Below, piece by piece: positions 35,095 to 46,420 of a stretch of 64,000 nt of DNA. The stretch comes from Ottelia alismoides. Lineage: Eukaryota > Streptophyta > Magnoliopsida > Alismatales > Hydrocharitaceae. The position numbers were made by a program, and so were the translations under genes. Below the pieces are notes generated by a model. That model was given only the letters and a program-made list of their open reading frames with translations, ran no database searches and had not been told where the DNA came from. The stretch is from assembly GCA_037367405.1 (NCBI GenBank), contig JAZKJV010006945.1, forward strand, positions 240,591-304,590, in the 5' to 3' direction. Position 1 is the first letter of the stretch, and each line of letters opens with the position of its first letter.

Positions 35095-35720
35095 CTATAT
35101 CTTTAACTCTCGTAACTCAGCTGGTGCCATCCTATACGGAGGAATAGAGATAGGCTGAGTATCCGATATGAGAGAGATTTCAAATTCAATCTCTCGCTCA
35201 GGTGGTAATCTAGGTAGTTCATCTGGAAATACATCAGGAAACTCGCATAGTATAGGTATATCTTCCACCATTCTGTCTAACCCTAATGTAGTGGTTACAT
35301 AAGCTAAATAACCATGGCACCCTTGCTCTAACAACTGTTGTGCCTTCAACGTAGAGATATATTCAATATTATCATTGGATGTCTTTTCAATGAACTGGAA
35401 CTCTATCGAGTTAGGAAGGTGAAACATTACTGTCTTCTGAAAATAGTCAAGACATGCATGATGCCTTTGTAGCCAATCCATTTCTAGTATAGAATCAAAG
35501 TCCTCCATTTCTATTAGTAGTAGTGAAACTGTAACTGATGTCCCGCTATCACTACTATACAATTATCCAGGATTTCTCGGATTATAAATACTTGTCCTAC
35601 TGGTGCCTTGATCAGATAAGACTGTTGTACTTCTACTGGTATCCTACCCAAAGTGGGTACTAACCGTCAAGCAATAAATGAATGTGAAGCACCATATTCA
35701 AATAAGGCACGTACTGAAAA
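35095..35720 (-). pseudogene. G aspartic protease and linker (active-site Asp lost)
   Basis: The active-site segment reads ALFEYGASHSFIA. Codons 35688-35699 give E-Y-G-A where D-S/T-G-A is needed, so the catalytic Asp is Glu. A stop follows at 35667-35669. The second half (35095-35562) has DFDSILEMDWLQRHHACLDY and IPILCEFPDVFPDELPRLP, the typical C-terminal protease and RT-linker motifs. Confidence 0.85.
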
Positions 35721-36984
35721 GTCATGAATAATAACGGTATCCCGTACGACTGTGCCTGAATTGTTGGCTTGTTCTTCAGTGATTGCATTTAGCTGGCCAT
35801 TAGGAATAGGCAAGTTAGAACCTGCAACACTTTGTGGTGGTTGTTGTGTAGGAGATGCTCCTTGTGAGCCCCGAACTCTACAATATCTTCCTCTGCGTGT
35901 TGCTCCATTGCTCAAGGTGGATGTTATAATATTAATTAGGGTTGATTTAAACCCTAAACCTCTCAACTTCGGACAATCTTTCTTGATGTGACCTTCCTGA
36001 TGACAGTAAAAACACACACGTGCTCCTGTTTGAGTTAAAGACCCGGCCACAGAGGTGCTAGCTCCTGCTGCTGAGTTGCTAGGATATAGCAGAGGTCTAG
36101 AGAAACCCCTTCTTCTAGATAATTCCTGGCCCAATGTCTGTGGCGAGCTTATATTAGACCCGACTGGATGATAGCGACGATCTCTACGATTATAATGTGT
36201 CTTGCTTTTGGATGGTCTTCCATTAAAGTGGAAATGGTTTTCATCCCTCTCCATTTCAATACGAGAGGCGATGTCCATTGTTTCATCTACGGTTGTAGCT
36301 CTAAAACTAACAAGCTTTTCTCGTAGATCTCCCTGAAGACCGCTAACGAATTTGGTAAGACACTCTTGTGGTGAAGCTTCTAGAGCTGGTGAGTAACGTA
36401 GTAGCTTAGTAAAGTGGTTATGATAATCTCGTACGGTCTTAGAACCGTGATTCAGAGAAGACAGCTATCTCCTCTTTAATTCTACCCAATGAGAGGGACA
36501 AAAGTGAGATCGGAACCTCTCTTCAAAGATATCCTATGGAAATGATCTGCTAATTTCTTGGAAATTGCTCTCCACCATCGTCTTGCATAGTCTGTTAAGG
36601 AGTAATCAGCAAAGTACACCCACGTATATGTTGGTGCGTGTATTATTCTCAACATCATGCTGACGTCATCAAGCCATAGTTCTGCCTCAGCAGGTGTCTC
36701 TATGCCTTTAAATCGAGGAATCTTTCCTTTTCGTTGATTGTCTAGTAATATTTGGTGTCTCAGAAGGGCCTTCTCCAAGGAGCAGACTCAGTTGAAGGAT
36801 GGTAACTAGATTCTTCCTCAGAAAGGTGGATAGAACCTTCAATCCTAGCATCAACAAGCTTAGATGCCTCGGGTCTCTCAGCTTCTGCATTGAGCCTCTC
36901 CTCCAATGCTTGTTGCCTTTACCCCATATCCTGGAGCATTGTCATCATAGCTGCTAATTGTCTAGACACATCTTGATCTGCCAT
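35721..36984 (-). pseudogene. G Gag with CCHC zinc knuckle
   Basis: Start chosen at the ATG 36982-36984 (MADQDVSRQLAAMM), about 175 nt inside the PBS. Middle part: FKGIETPAEAELWLDDVSMM and YSLTDYARRWWRAI (within 36482-36778) match the retrotransposon Gag fold. The zinc knuckle CFYCHQEGHIKKDC at 35973-36014 fits CX2CX4HX4C. Stops or frame shifts occur near 36930, 36780, 36480 and elsewhere. Gag forms the particle that packages element RNA. Confidence 0.85.
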
Positions 36985-37158
36985 GATCCTGGGATAAGTT
37001 AAGGCTAAAGGTTAGGTCCTAGCATGATGTACATAAAGGACAATGACTTGTGAATGGTACTGCAGTCATTTATTAAGATCAAAGAATCTTAATACAACCT
37101 TAGTTAATAGAATACCACTACTAGTTGTTAATTACAAAATAAATTACTGGAGTAACTA

Positions 37159-37171
37159 AGCTCTAATACCA
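37159..37171 (-). other. G primer binding site (tRNA-iMet type)
   Basis: Plus-strand AGCTCTAATACCA, complement of TGGTATTAGAGCT, one or two changes from the standard initiator-Met site TGGTATCAGAGC. Lies 3 nt left of the 5' LTR. Confidence 0.8.
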
Positions 37172-37174
37172 ATA

Positions 37175-40009
37175 TGTTGCGACCTCAAATTCCGGGTCGT
37201 CGGATCCTCCCATAACTGGATCTGCTTACTTAGTAATAATTCATTCAGCAATCACAACCAACATTCACAAACAGCCTGCAAATAAAGTATATTTGTAAGA
37301 AAGTATTTCAATACTTTTCCATTCACAAAATAAAGTTCAGATGATACATTGTCCCACTATAATCATTTACATGTACATCAGCTTGAAAGGAAAATACACA
37401 AAAGAGTACTAACTACCTTACAAAAGTAAAGGTATTGTAGCAGACTGGATGTCTAGTATGTAAGCTGGATGGATTTTTAAAGTCCTTACGATGGCTCACC
37501 GACACCTGTTGGGTTTTCCATAAATCATAGGATAAAAATTAGTGAATGCTAAGTAACGAAGAAGATAAAAGCAAATAAATTGTGTAATTTTGCAAAACTT
37601 GTTATCATAATAGTTTCATTCCTTCTCATTAATTTAAGTTTTATTCCTTTTCTATTCCACGTCAGGGATTAGTCCAGGGGAACCCCACCATTCTTGGGCT
37701 CCGAAGCTGTGTACCCTTTGGGATTTGAGATTATGTTGATCTTGGTAAGTTTATGCTGCCGCACGTCACCTCAGCCAATCCTTCAATACTACCCTGATAA
37801 TTTCCTTTTCTTTTATTAAACAGGGTCTCAAACCCTCAGCCTGGAAAACAAATGAGCACACCGTTCTCGAAGACTCGGTTGCTTAAAACCTCAGGCTAAC
37901 ATTTAATCATATAAACTAGCAGCTTTAAATATATATTATCGTGACCCAGGAACTATTGAACCACCCGTGCCTCCACATGACACGACCACATCTTCCGTCG
38001 TTCAACCCAAAGATATTGGCTCCCGGTATCACGTGTTGGAAAACATTCATTTCGTGCACACTTATCATAACAGGGCAACATGTACCACCTAGGTAGGGAA
38101 ATGCCAATCCGGATTTCTTCCGACAAACCTACGGGTTGCATGCCCGACCTGTAGTTCTACTCCCAGTCATCCTTAAAGTGACCCATGATCCTTTTCAGGA
38201 TCCAACTCAAACCACATCAATTCACATGATCTAATTCTTTCGTTAAGTCTTTGATTTGCATAATCAACAATACTCAGTATAGACTCACATATATATATTA
38301 TTCATATGCATATATACGCGTATTTATGCCTATTTTAACTCCCAAACCCTAACTTTCAAAGCCACCGTATCGATTTGATGCTTAAACCTTATTTTAGTGG
38401 GAGTCACAAAGCAATTGTTCAGACTTTATAAAAAATAGCCAAAATTAGGGTTCTTTATAGCACAAAACATAAAATCAAGAATTTCAATAATGTCGTTTGA
38501 AAACGCAACAACAAAAAGAAGAATTTTGTTACCTATTCGGGCTCTCTCTCACGTATGCAGTGCTTTATCGTGTTTCGTTTTCAGAAAAGATGATTTAAGG
38601 CTCCTGAAACGATCGAATTTCTTTTTCGTATAAAAAATGCTAAGAACGTGCGAAGAACGAACGAAGAACATGAAGAACATGAAGAACACGAAGAACACGA
38701 AGAACGCCAAAAACATATTTTCTCTTGAAATTTCGGCAGAGCTTCCTTTTATACGGGGTGATATTTATAGGATAATTTCAGCAGAGTTTCCCCTTATATC
38801 GAGATATATTTTTCAGAAAATATTGGCAGAGTTTTCCCTTATATCGAGACATATTTCTCAGAAAATTTCGGTAGAGTTTCCCCTTATATCGGGACATATC
38901 AAAATAAAAACAAAAAAAGTTTTCTCTATAAAATCAATTGCGAGGAAAAACAACAGCAAAACTAAAAGAATATACTCAAACAATAAGAGATGAAGAATCG
39001 GTAGACACCACGCATCTTAGGTGAGTGAATGTGTGACGAATCACAGGGTTTACTGACGTACATAGCCGCCCGCACCTAAGTAGGTTATTACACAGATTTC
39101 TCCATCAAAATAACTATAAAAGCATAATTGAAAGAATAGAAATATAAGCGTTGGAGAATCGGTAGACACCACACGTCTTAGATGAGTGAATGTGTGACGA
39201 ATCACAAGGTTCACTGGCGTGCATAGCCGCCTGTACCTAAGTTGGGTGTTACACATATTTCTCCTCAAAACACAACAGAAAATGAATCGGAAAGAAAGAT
39301 GAATCAAGAACAAAACATGAAAGAAAAGAGGATGAATTGAAAGCGTAGTTTATGAAGCAAACTAAGAGAGGATCATACCTTTCTCCTCCTCGTTCTCTCG
39401 GCAGCGCTTCGCTAGCGCTCTTTCCCCGCCCCCCCTCCTCCTCCCGACTTCTCAACCCTAGCCCTTGGGTGGTGGTGGTAGTGGAAATCGTAGAAAATGA
39501 ATGGGTGGGGGGGTATTTATAGGCTCTAGAAAATCACTAATCATGGTTAGAAAACCATGGTTCAGACCTTAATCATGGTTTAGGGACCCATGGTTTTGGC
39601 CCTTGGTTTTGGCCAAAGCATATCTCAAACTTGGGGCTTAAGTCAGAACATTCTAGATGATTTTAGATTCGCTAATGACGCTTAATTAACACTAATCGTG
39701 ATTAACTTTCACTAATCGCGATTTAACTTTCACGGCTTACGCTTATCTTTTGTTAATTATTGATTATTGTTTGCTAATAATCATTAACGGTTTTCAATAC
39801 GATTAGTTTCTTTAATCACACTTAATTAGTCTTAATGACAGTCATTATGAGTTAATGACTTCTTAACCCTCATTACTTCTCTTTCTTCCGAAAATCATAA
39901 CAAATCGAAACGAAGTCTGATTCATACGAAATAAATTCCGTTGGTTTTCTCTTGATGAGTCGGATCTTATGATATAGGATCCGAGGGATGCCAAGTTCAT
40001 GGCTTTACA
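37175..40009 (-). repeat. G 5' LTR (2835 bp)
   Basis: Plus-strand text TGTTGCGACC...GGCTTTACA. Same tandem repeats as the other LTR (45-bp array about 38725-38900; 161-bp duplication from 38989 and 39150). Minus-strand TATA box at 39512-39523. Confidence 0.9.
39512..39523 (-). promoter_or_regulatory. TATA box of G 5' LTR
   Basis: Minus strand CCTATAAATACC, kept in the other LTR near 31740. It is in a sensible place upstream of the tandem-repeat leader and is the likely promoter of gag-pol. Confidence 0.55.
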
Positions 40010-40014
40010 TCTAA
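40010..40014. repeat. Target-site duplication of G, right copy
   Basis: TCTAA, equal to 29406-29410. Confidence 0.9.
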
Positions 40015-42244
40015 CCTCTCTTTCTCTTCTCTTTTTATTCATCTCCCCATCCTCATTTTTCCGCATCCGCCATTCTTATAGAAAAGGAGAGAGCTTGAAA
40101 CGTGGTGTCAATGACATCGGCTTATCATCTTCCTCAAGTGACAACCTCCTTCAGGCGAGATCCATGGTGACCACCGTACCCACGTCACAAGTTCCCCCAT
40201 CGAGCTCGTATAGCTTTTTCAATTTTTATTTCGCCAATCGAATTGAGGCCACGAAAGGAGTCTAGCGTAGCTGCTCTGCAAATCCGGCAAAGATTCAGGT
40301 AAGTATTTCCTCTTGTTTCTCTTATTATTTTATTTTATCTAATATTTTGTTTCTTCTTGTCTTAGTCAGCACCATCATTTTTATATTACACCACATCATC
40401 ACTTATCATTTCCATCACCACCTTCACCAGCACATCTTTTTATCTTTTGTATTTCATCACCATCAAAACTTAAAAAATAAAAAAAAGAAATTCACAATAG
40501 GGAAAATAAAAAAACAAAAAAATTAAAAAAAAACTGTAGCCCCCACGCCCGCAGCAACATAGGCCCTCCTTCCGTTGTCGCCCATACAGTTGTGTGCGAC
40601 CGCTCACCGCCGCCACCCCCTGCACCACTGCGGTGCCTATCCTCTGGTGCCCTCCCTACCACTGTGCACCGCCACCCTGCCGCCTTCCAGCGTGCAGCCG
40701 TGCACGGCAGCCTGCGCCTCCTTCCGCCCACCTCCAAGCCGGCCCGCGCCTCACTACCCCTGCCGCCATATCCGCCAAGGTCACAACCCTCCTCCCGCCT
40801 GGCTGATCGTCCTACTACCGCTCCGCTGCTTGCAGGTCCGACCGCGCCGCCCCGCAGCCACACCCACCGCACCCCCTCACCCATGATCGACACCTCCCGC
40901 GAGGCCACTCTTCTCCCTCCTCCTTCATCAACCTGCTCACCACTCCGCCACTCGCATGGCATCGTTCGCGCGGCGGCACCCACTCCACGTCATACCCAGC
41001 TGCGGTCCAGCCTACTTGCAGTCGTGCGCCATCGACATAGTTGCCCCAGCCTGATCGTGCCCCGGCGCCTATCAAAGAAGAAGGTTGATTTTATTTTTTT
41101 TATTTATAAAAATTGCAACATTTCCCTGCATAGTTTTTTGTAATTTCAAAAGCATCCTTGTGCATATTTTGTATTAAAAGTTTTATTTCTGTTTGTACGT
41201 ATAACCCTGTGTTTGCATATCAATTTGGATATCTATTTTGCATCGTTTTTTTAATATAAAATAAGATCATGTTGAGCAACTAATTGTCTACCATTTGAAT
41301 TTTTATTTGGATTTTTGTGAGCTCTGGATAATTAAGTAAAAATATTTTATTGAAAACTTGCATATTTTACCTAAATTGAGCTCTTGAATTCATAACTAAC
41401 TGATAATTGCTCCAAAAATTCCTTAAAAATCATAAATAATGCCTTAAAATGTGATTAAATTACTTTCCAAATTTCATCTTAATTATAGTTGTCCTGTGCA
41501 TTTAACAAATTGTAGAGTGTTTTTCGTAATTGATTTTTAATTAAATCTACACATTATATTTTTGCAAAATTTCAACTCTCGTAGATTGTTTGTTCCAATA
41601 TATTTTTGAGATAATTCGCTCTCTAGATAATTTGATAATGTAGATTTATTAGAAATTAATTACTCATTGTTACTCTATTTTCATTAAAATATCTATAAAA
41701 ATTCATATATTGTCAGAAAATTCCAAAAATATTACGTAGACTCATTTCATCATGTTTATATCCCAGTAATTTTTTCATAATTTTTGCATTCTGTTTGTTA
41801 AAAAATTGCGAAAAAACCCATAAAAAGTATGTATTTTTCATTGTTGCATTTTAACCTATAAAATTCCAAAAAAATGTCTTGCATTCATCACTGGATTAGG
41901 TTTTTAGGAAAATATAATTTGGCTAAATTGGACTAATTTTATATTAAAATTAATTTGGCTAAGTTGTTCCTTTTCCTATTAACTTAATTCACCTGCATTA
42001 TGTATTTCGCATTCATTTTGCATTTAAAAATATAAAAATATCCGCATTAGAAACCTAGATCTAAAATTTTCGAATTAACCCGAATTTGTTCCTTTGCCAC
42101 CCTGTATTCGACCCAAACTTACACGAGATATAAAGTAAAGCTGAGACACTCCTCACAGAGATTCTTCTCTCGGTTCTGAACGATTCGCTAAATACCCATA
42201 CTACAACGAGTGCAAAATTATCACGTGCTCAGCTGGATCGATCA
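40015..42244 (+). repeat. E2 5' LTR, part 2
   Basis: Aligns with 48646-50881. Contains the intron-like segment 40299-40365, a GC-rich part (about 40540-41080) with proline/arginine/alanine-rich frames that look compositional, a long AT-rich part and the U5 block CACCCTGTATTCGACC near 42098-42113. Ends GATCA at 42244. Confidence 0.85.
40299..40365 (+). other. Intron-like segment in E2 5' LTR (67 nt)
   Basis: Donor CAG/GTAAGTAT is a full consensus match; the T-rich body ends CTTGTCTTAG. The same arrangement is kept in the 3' LTR (48928-48990, 63 nt) despite LTR divergence and a length difference. Splicing is inferred only. Confidence 0.4.
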
Positions 42245-42246
42245 GA

Positions 42247-42264
42247 TGGCGCCGTTGCCGGGGA
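42247..42264 (+). other. E2 primer binding site, tRNA-Asp
   Basis: TGGCGCCGTTGCCGGGGA, 2 nt after the LTR end. An exact match, as I recall the tRNA, to the complement of the 3' end of plant tRNA-Asp(GTC), as in Athila elements. Confidence 0.9.
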
Positions 42265-43404
42265 GGCAAACAACTTAAAATTTAATTTTCAAAATTTGAT
42301 TTAGATTTTCTCTCACTGGGGCTAGTCTGATCCCCAAGCCATATTGTAATTAATCCATTTTCTCTCTCTTTTCTCTTAATTATTTTTCTTCATATTTTTT
42401 TATATATTTTGTTGTCTATCTCTTTAACATAAATTTTATTTTCCTTACGGGGGCCTAGTGAACTGAGAGTGCATCGAAGGTCGATGGACGTGACGCGCGC
42501 TGACTATTGAAGATCAAGAAAAATTAATTTATTTTTGAGAGAATTTTTGTAATTATTGTGTTGTAATAATTTAGGTAATTCTTCTTTGAATCGGCTATTG
42601 TTTGAGAGCTCGTGCTTGTATCCGGACTGGACATTGGACCCGCTCATGGTCGTGTGGTTGATTGACGTAGAATAGGACTTGCACTCGCAACTCTTAAAGC
42701 ATTTTTAGTAGAATATTTTTATTGCTTGTGCTCATAATATTTAAGACCATACATCACATTTAACGAGATACACTTAGACAGTAGAGCTATTAGTTCAAAT
42801 TAACTTGTTCATCACTCGCTAATAGAACTTCCTGTGTAGGAACGGTTTTCTCGTTTGCATCTCATTTAGTATAAAATTTCTATTCTGCGTTGCATCCCGC
42901 ATGTAGAGCGCGAGGATCACTATAAGTCTTCTGAACTGAGCATGCATCATTGATTTCGCTATTCTCATCGAGTTTTCTCGACTCCCTTCCCCTTGTTTTT
43001 GAAACTTAGGAGGCATGCCTTGTTTGGTGGACTAATCAAGTGATAACCAAACTTAAAATTAGGACTGCTAATCAGGGTTGATCAAAAAATTTGACTAAAA
43101 GTAACACTTGTTTTGGGAAAGCACCCCCTCATTGTATGCTTGGCTATTTTGATTGTTGAGAGGTGAGTATGCATCCCTAGGATAGTACCCAAAACCTTTT
43201 TTTAAGCCTTGCGTAATTGGACTTATAAATTGATTTATCATCTAATTAAAACTGAAAAGATAAATGGTCGGACTTTTGCGACCATCACTGTGTTGAGTAG
43301 GTGAACACATGGTTTTCTCTTGTATTTGTTTGTTTTGTGTGTTATTCGGTACACTTGCCCGCTTTCTCCCTCGATCTGCTTCATTCTCCCATCTCCCCTC
43401 CAAT
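42265..43404 (+). other. E2 untranslated leader
   Basis: No sustained frame. Shares with E1 the block GCATCCCGCATGTAGAG / ACTATAAGTCTTCT / ACTGAGCAT (42893-42950). Confidence 0.6.
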
Positions 43405-45882
43405 ATGTTCGAATATTGGTCTCCATATCCATGTCACTCTTCCTTGACCTTATTCCGACACATCTCCACTTTCCTATTCCTCCTCATACCCATACCCCGA
43501 TCGCGAAGTTAGAACTCCGACTGACTTCTCCATTTCTTCGTCCTTCTTACCTACCCCACATTCTTACATCCCTGACACACATCCACCCTGGATTGACTCA
43601 CCATATTCTCGTCCGCTTGCTGGAATCAAGGAACAAATCGAAGAGCAAGCGACTTCTGAGATGAATGACTGGCAGAATCAGTTGCCCCCACGAACATCAT
43701 TCTCACCTCGAGTTGGAACCGAACAATAATTGACCTATGCACATCCCGACTTGACCTCATGGTAAAACATGGTCGACCATATAGACCAAATGGAGAGGCT
43801 TGCATTACATGATATTCCTGACTTGATTGACCTGAGTGATCAAGCCTACATTGACCAACCTTTATACCACCCATTCGGGGAGCCGACATATACAGGGGAT
43901 TGGATTCAGGTGATTGATCTACAGACCCCCTGTCTACTGACTCAACCATATGAGTCTCCAACCAACATCTTCCATACAGATGGGTCATACTTTACCCATC
44001 ATTACATGCCTGAGTCAAGGTGTGTTCAGTATAAAATTCTGAGTTCTCAGCAATACCCTCTAACTGAGCAGACTTCTCTCATGATGTATCATGAGAACTT
44101 ATTTGAGGATGACATTTCTAGAATAATCAAGAGTCCAGTTAGGAATGTGGATCATGGATTTCATGGATTAAATCTTGAAAACCTGGAAGACACCAGATTG
44201 ACCACATGTCATGTACAACTGGAGTCCCTTCTACCTATCTCTTCTACTAACCACGTTTCCTCCAAACTTGAGTCTGTACATTCTCCTATTCCTCCTTCAC
44301 CTATTAAAAAGACCAAAAAATGGAAAAACCACAAAATACCATGAAAATTGAAAAAGGAAAATATATAAAAAGAATTTGATCCTGCAATTAGGGAAGCACT
44401 TGATAGAGAGTTGATTTTTGAGCTTCCCTTAATAATGACCATTGAACACTTTCTCGACCTTAAAAGATTTGTGAGAAGTAAATTGATGTCTAAAAGGTCG
44501 GGCAATAAGAGGACAAGGAGTGAAAAACATATAGTGTCTATGGCCACCTCTTTGGTGATAGGGAGAAAAACCAAGAGCCGTAGAGTGAAGCGGTTGCCTA
44601 GATTTGACCGTGAAATCAAAGATACCACCTTTACCCATGCAAGAATCGATGACAACTCACCAATTAATATCCTCCTGACCTCCGTATTTTCCAAGCTCAA
44701 ACTCGGATCTGCTTAGAAGTCAAAAGAGATCGTTCAGTTGGCTGATCGGTCCATTAAATGGTCGAGAGGAGCTATTTCATCATTGTTACTTTACAAGGTG
44801 CCCTACTACAGGTAGACTTCACGATCATCGATATTAAGCGTCGAGGAGAGTTCACCCAGTCTCCAATCATACTCGGAAAGCCATTCTTAGCCTTGGCTAA
44901 GGCAACTATTGATTGCGAGACTCGAGAGATCGATTTCACTGCATTGGGAGCACTCCGACCTCACCCCATCTTTGAGGACATACGATATTCTAAGGTAACA
45001 CGTAAAGTCGTAGACAACCGTGACCTCTGAGAGACAGTTGACTCCCGCCTCTCTACTACACCTGAGATACCGACTGTCCAGACGACCATTGGTTCATAGA
45101 CTCCCTACACCTCCACATCACACACTGCTTGCATCACCACCACCGTGATAGCTTCTAGAGAGGACTCACAACCAGAAGTTGTCCCTGAGTTGAATACGAT
45201 CATTTCTGATTTCCTTGACTATTTAGATGATCCGACGCATGAACCGATAAATGTCAAGCCTGCTGAGAACACTGCGCCATACCAGAGATGTGTGCTGATC
45301 CTGTAGGAGTATTACAATGCATATGGTGACTCATCTGATAATGAACCTCTACTCAGCACCTCACTACATGCAGGACCTACACCAAAAGAGACAACTGTGA
45401 CCAAATTGACCAATCTTGATAAATTGGTTGCTCCATCCTCTAGTCAGTCATCTGTTAAGAAGAAGAAGAGTAATGATTCCTCAAGGTATTCCTCTGAACT
45501 CCTCAAGATGTGTCACTCTCCTCTTTCTCTTGATGCTTCAGGTTCTAGAAAATCTGCTAAGAAAGTTACCTTTGACATACCAGAGAAGGAACTTTCTGAG
45601 GAGTCCTCATCAGGTCCAGATGAGGTGATCTATATGAGTGGGCTTAGTTCGGCTGTTCTGAAGTCATATTTGAGCAAGCAGCCGTGTGTCGATCCTCATT
45701 GAACGTTCCCTACACCTCACTATTATGCTCTTGAGGATGATTCTGACAGCGAAACATGTGTGTACTACCCACCCCCTCGCTCACACAAGAAGGTCTGTCA
45801 CAAACCTTCTTTATCTTTGTACATCTCCACTCCTCCTTGTACAGATTTTCCGTTACAATCTTGTGTTTTATCCCATACTTAG
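43405..45882 (+). pseudogene. E2 long decayed ORF with protease-like segment and unfamiliar tail
   Basis: Readable coding begins near ATG 43405 (MFEYWSPYPCHSS), shifts frame near 43440, then runs in one frame to 44716 with stops at 43763 (TAA), 44342 (TGA) and 44366 (TAA) and others upstream. It shifts again between 44717 and 44757 and continues to TAG 45880-45882 with stops at 45028, 45097, 45304 and 45700. The total is about 2.5 kb. The protease-like part has RIDDNSPINILLTSVFSKLK (DDNS at 44648-44659), VQLADRSIKW, VDFTIIDIK and PIILGKPFLALAKATIDC, as in Athila protease; the active-site Gly is Asn. The N-terminal part (PYSRPLAGIKEQIEEQAT, HDIPDLIDLSDQAYIDQP) is unfamiliar and has no zinc knuckle. 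Beyond the protease comes a Ser/Asp-rich tail (SEESSSGPDEVIYMSGL, YYALEDDSDSETCVYYPP) instead of RT. Confidence 0.6.
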
Positions 45883-45908
45883 GATGACCAGAGCCTAAGT
45901 ATTGGGGG
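45875..45908 (+). repeat. Hairpin plus G-run unit 1 of E2
   Basis: ATACTTAGG (45875-45883) pairs perfectly with CCTAAGTAT (45894-45902) around 10 nt, followed by T and six G. The ORF stop codon TAG (45880-45882) is in the left arm. Nearly identical to E1 4493-4521. Confidence 0.7.
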
Positions 45909-45975
45909 GCCAATGCCCGTTGCATATTTTGACATACTCTTATATTCTTTTTCACTTCTATTCTTTTCATCCACT

Positions 45976-46047
45976 TATACTTAGTACGAGCTATGGCTTT
46001 TTGTCACATAGTGCCATGAGGATATAACACATGCTAAGTATAGGGGG
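45976..46047 (+). repeat. Hairpin plus G-run unit 2 of E2
   Basis: TATACTTAG (45976-45984) and CTAAGTATA (46034-46042) are exact reverse complements; five G follow at 46043-46047. Confidence 0.65.
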
Positions 46048-46129
46048 CGTGTATATATTACATATATACGTTACCTGTAGCTCGTACATTGACTTGTTTG
46101 TAATTAAAATAAAAGGTTATGGGTAAATT

Positions 46130-46420
46130 GTTGTAAATAAGAGGTATACCAAAAAAATCATAAAAACAAAAATTTAAAAAAAAACTTTTCAAATTTTTTT
46201 CCATTTCCTCTTTCTTTTCAATTTTTTTTAAAATGTGTATCCTTTCTTATTTAGTCTTTCTTTTTTAGAAAAAAAACTTTTGAAAAAAAGCAAAAACCTT
46301 TTTCAAATTTTTTTTCCTTTCTTTTTCAATTTTTTTAAAAAATAAAAATTCTCTTTTCATAAATATCTTTCTTCCTTTCCTTTCTTTTAAAAAAATCACA
46401 AAAAAAACCAACTAATAAGT
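46130..46420. repeat. Low-complexity A/T tracts in E2
   Basis: Alternating A-runs and T-runs (for example AAAAAAACTTTTC and CAATTTTTTT). E1 has a comparable A-rich stretch after its hairpins (4840-4990). Confidence 0.6.

Larger units (their letters stand above)
29411..40009 (-). mobile_element. G: Ty3/gypsy chromovirus (Tekay-like), minus strand
   Basis: 10,599 bp, bounded by TG (29411) and CA (40009) with a perfect TCTAA duplication. LTRs are 29411-32236 (3') and 37175-40009 (5'). The PBS is of tRNA-iMet type (37159-37171). One gag-pol reading frame from an ATG at 36982-36984 is recognisable to about 32370: gag, CCHC zinc knuckle, protease, RT, RNase H, integrase and a C-terminal chromodomain. 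A chromodomain after integrase, with long LTRs, points to the Tekay/Del lineage of chromoviruses. Several in-frame stops and lost catalytic residues make it inactive. It sits in the E2 5' LTR. Confidence 0.92.

Noticed and set aside
40592..41143. 183-codon plus-strand frame in the E2 5' LTR as a gene
   Set aside because: Low-complexity Pro/Ala/Arg composition in the GC-rich LTR part; the other LTR has a different, shorter frame (49236-49622).
42247..42264. tRNA gene at the tRNA-like sequence
   Set aside because: Only 18 nt complementary to a tRNA 3' end are present, which is a primer binding site and not a tRNA gene.
44209..44700. 163-codon minus-strand frame as a gene
   Set aside because: It is the antisense shadow of the E2 long frame, which shows recognisable protease motifs on the plus strand.
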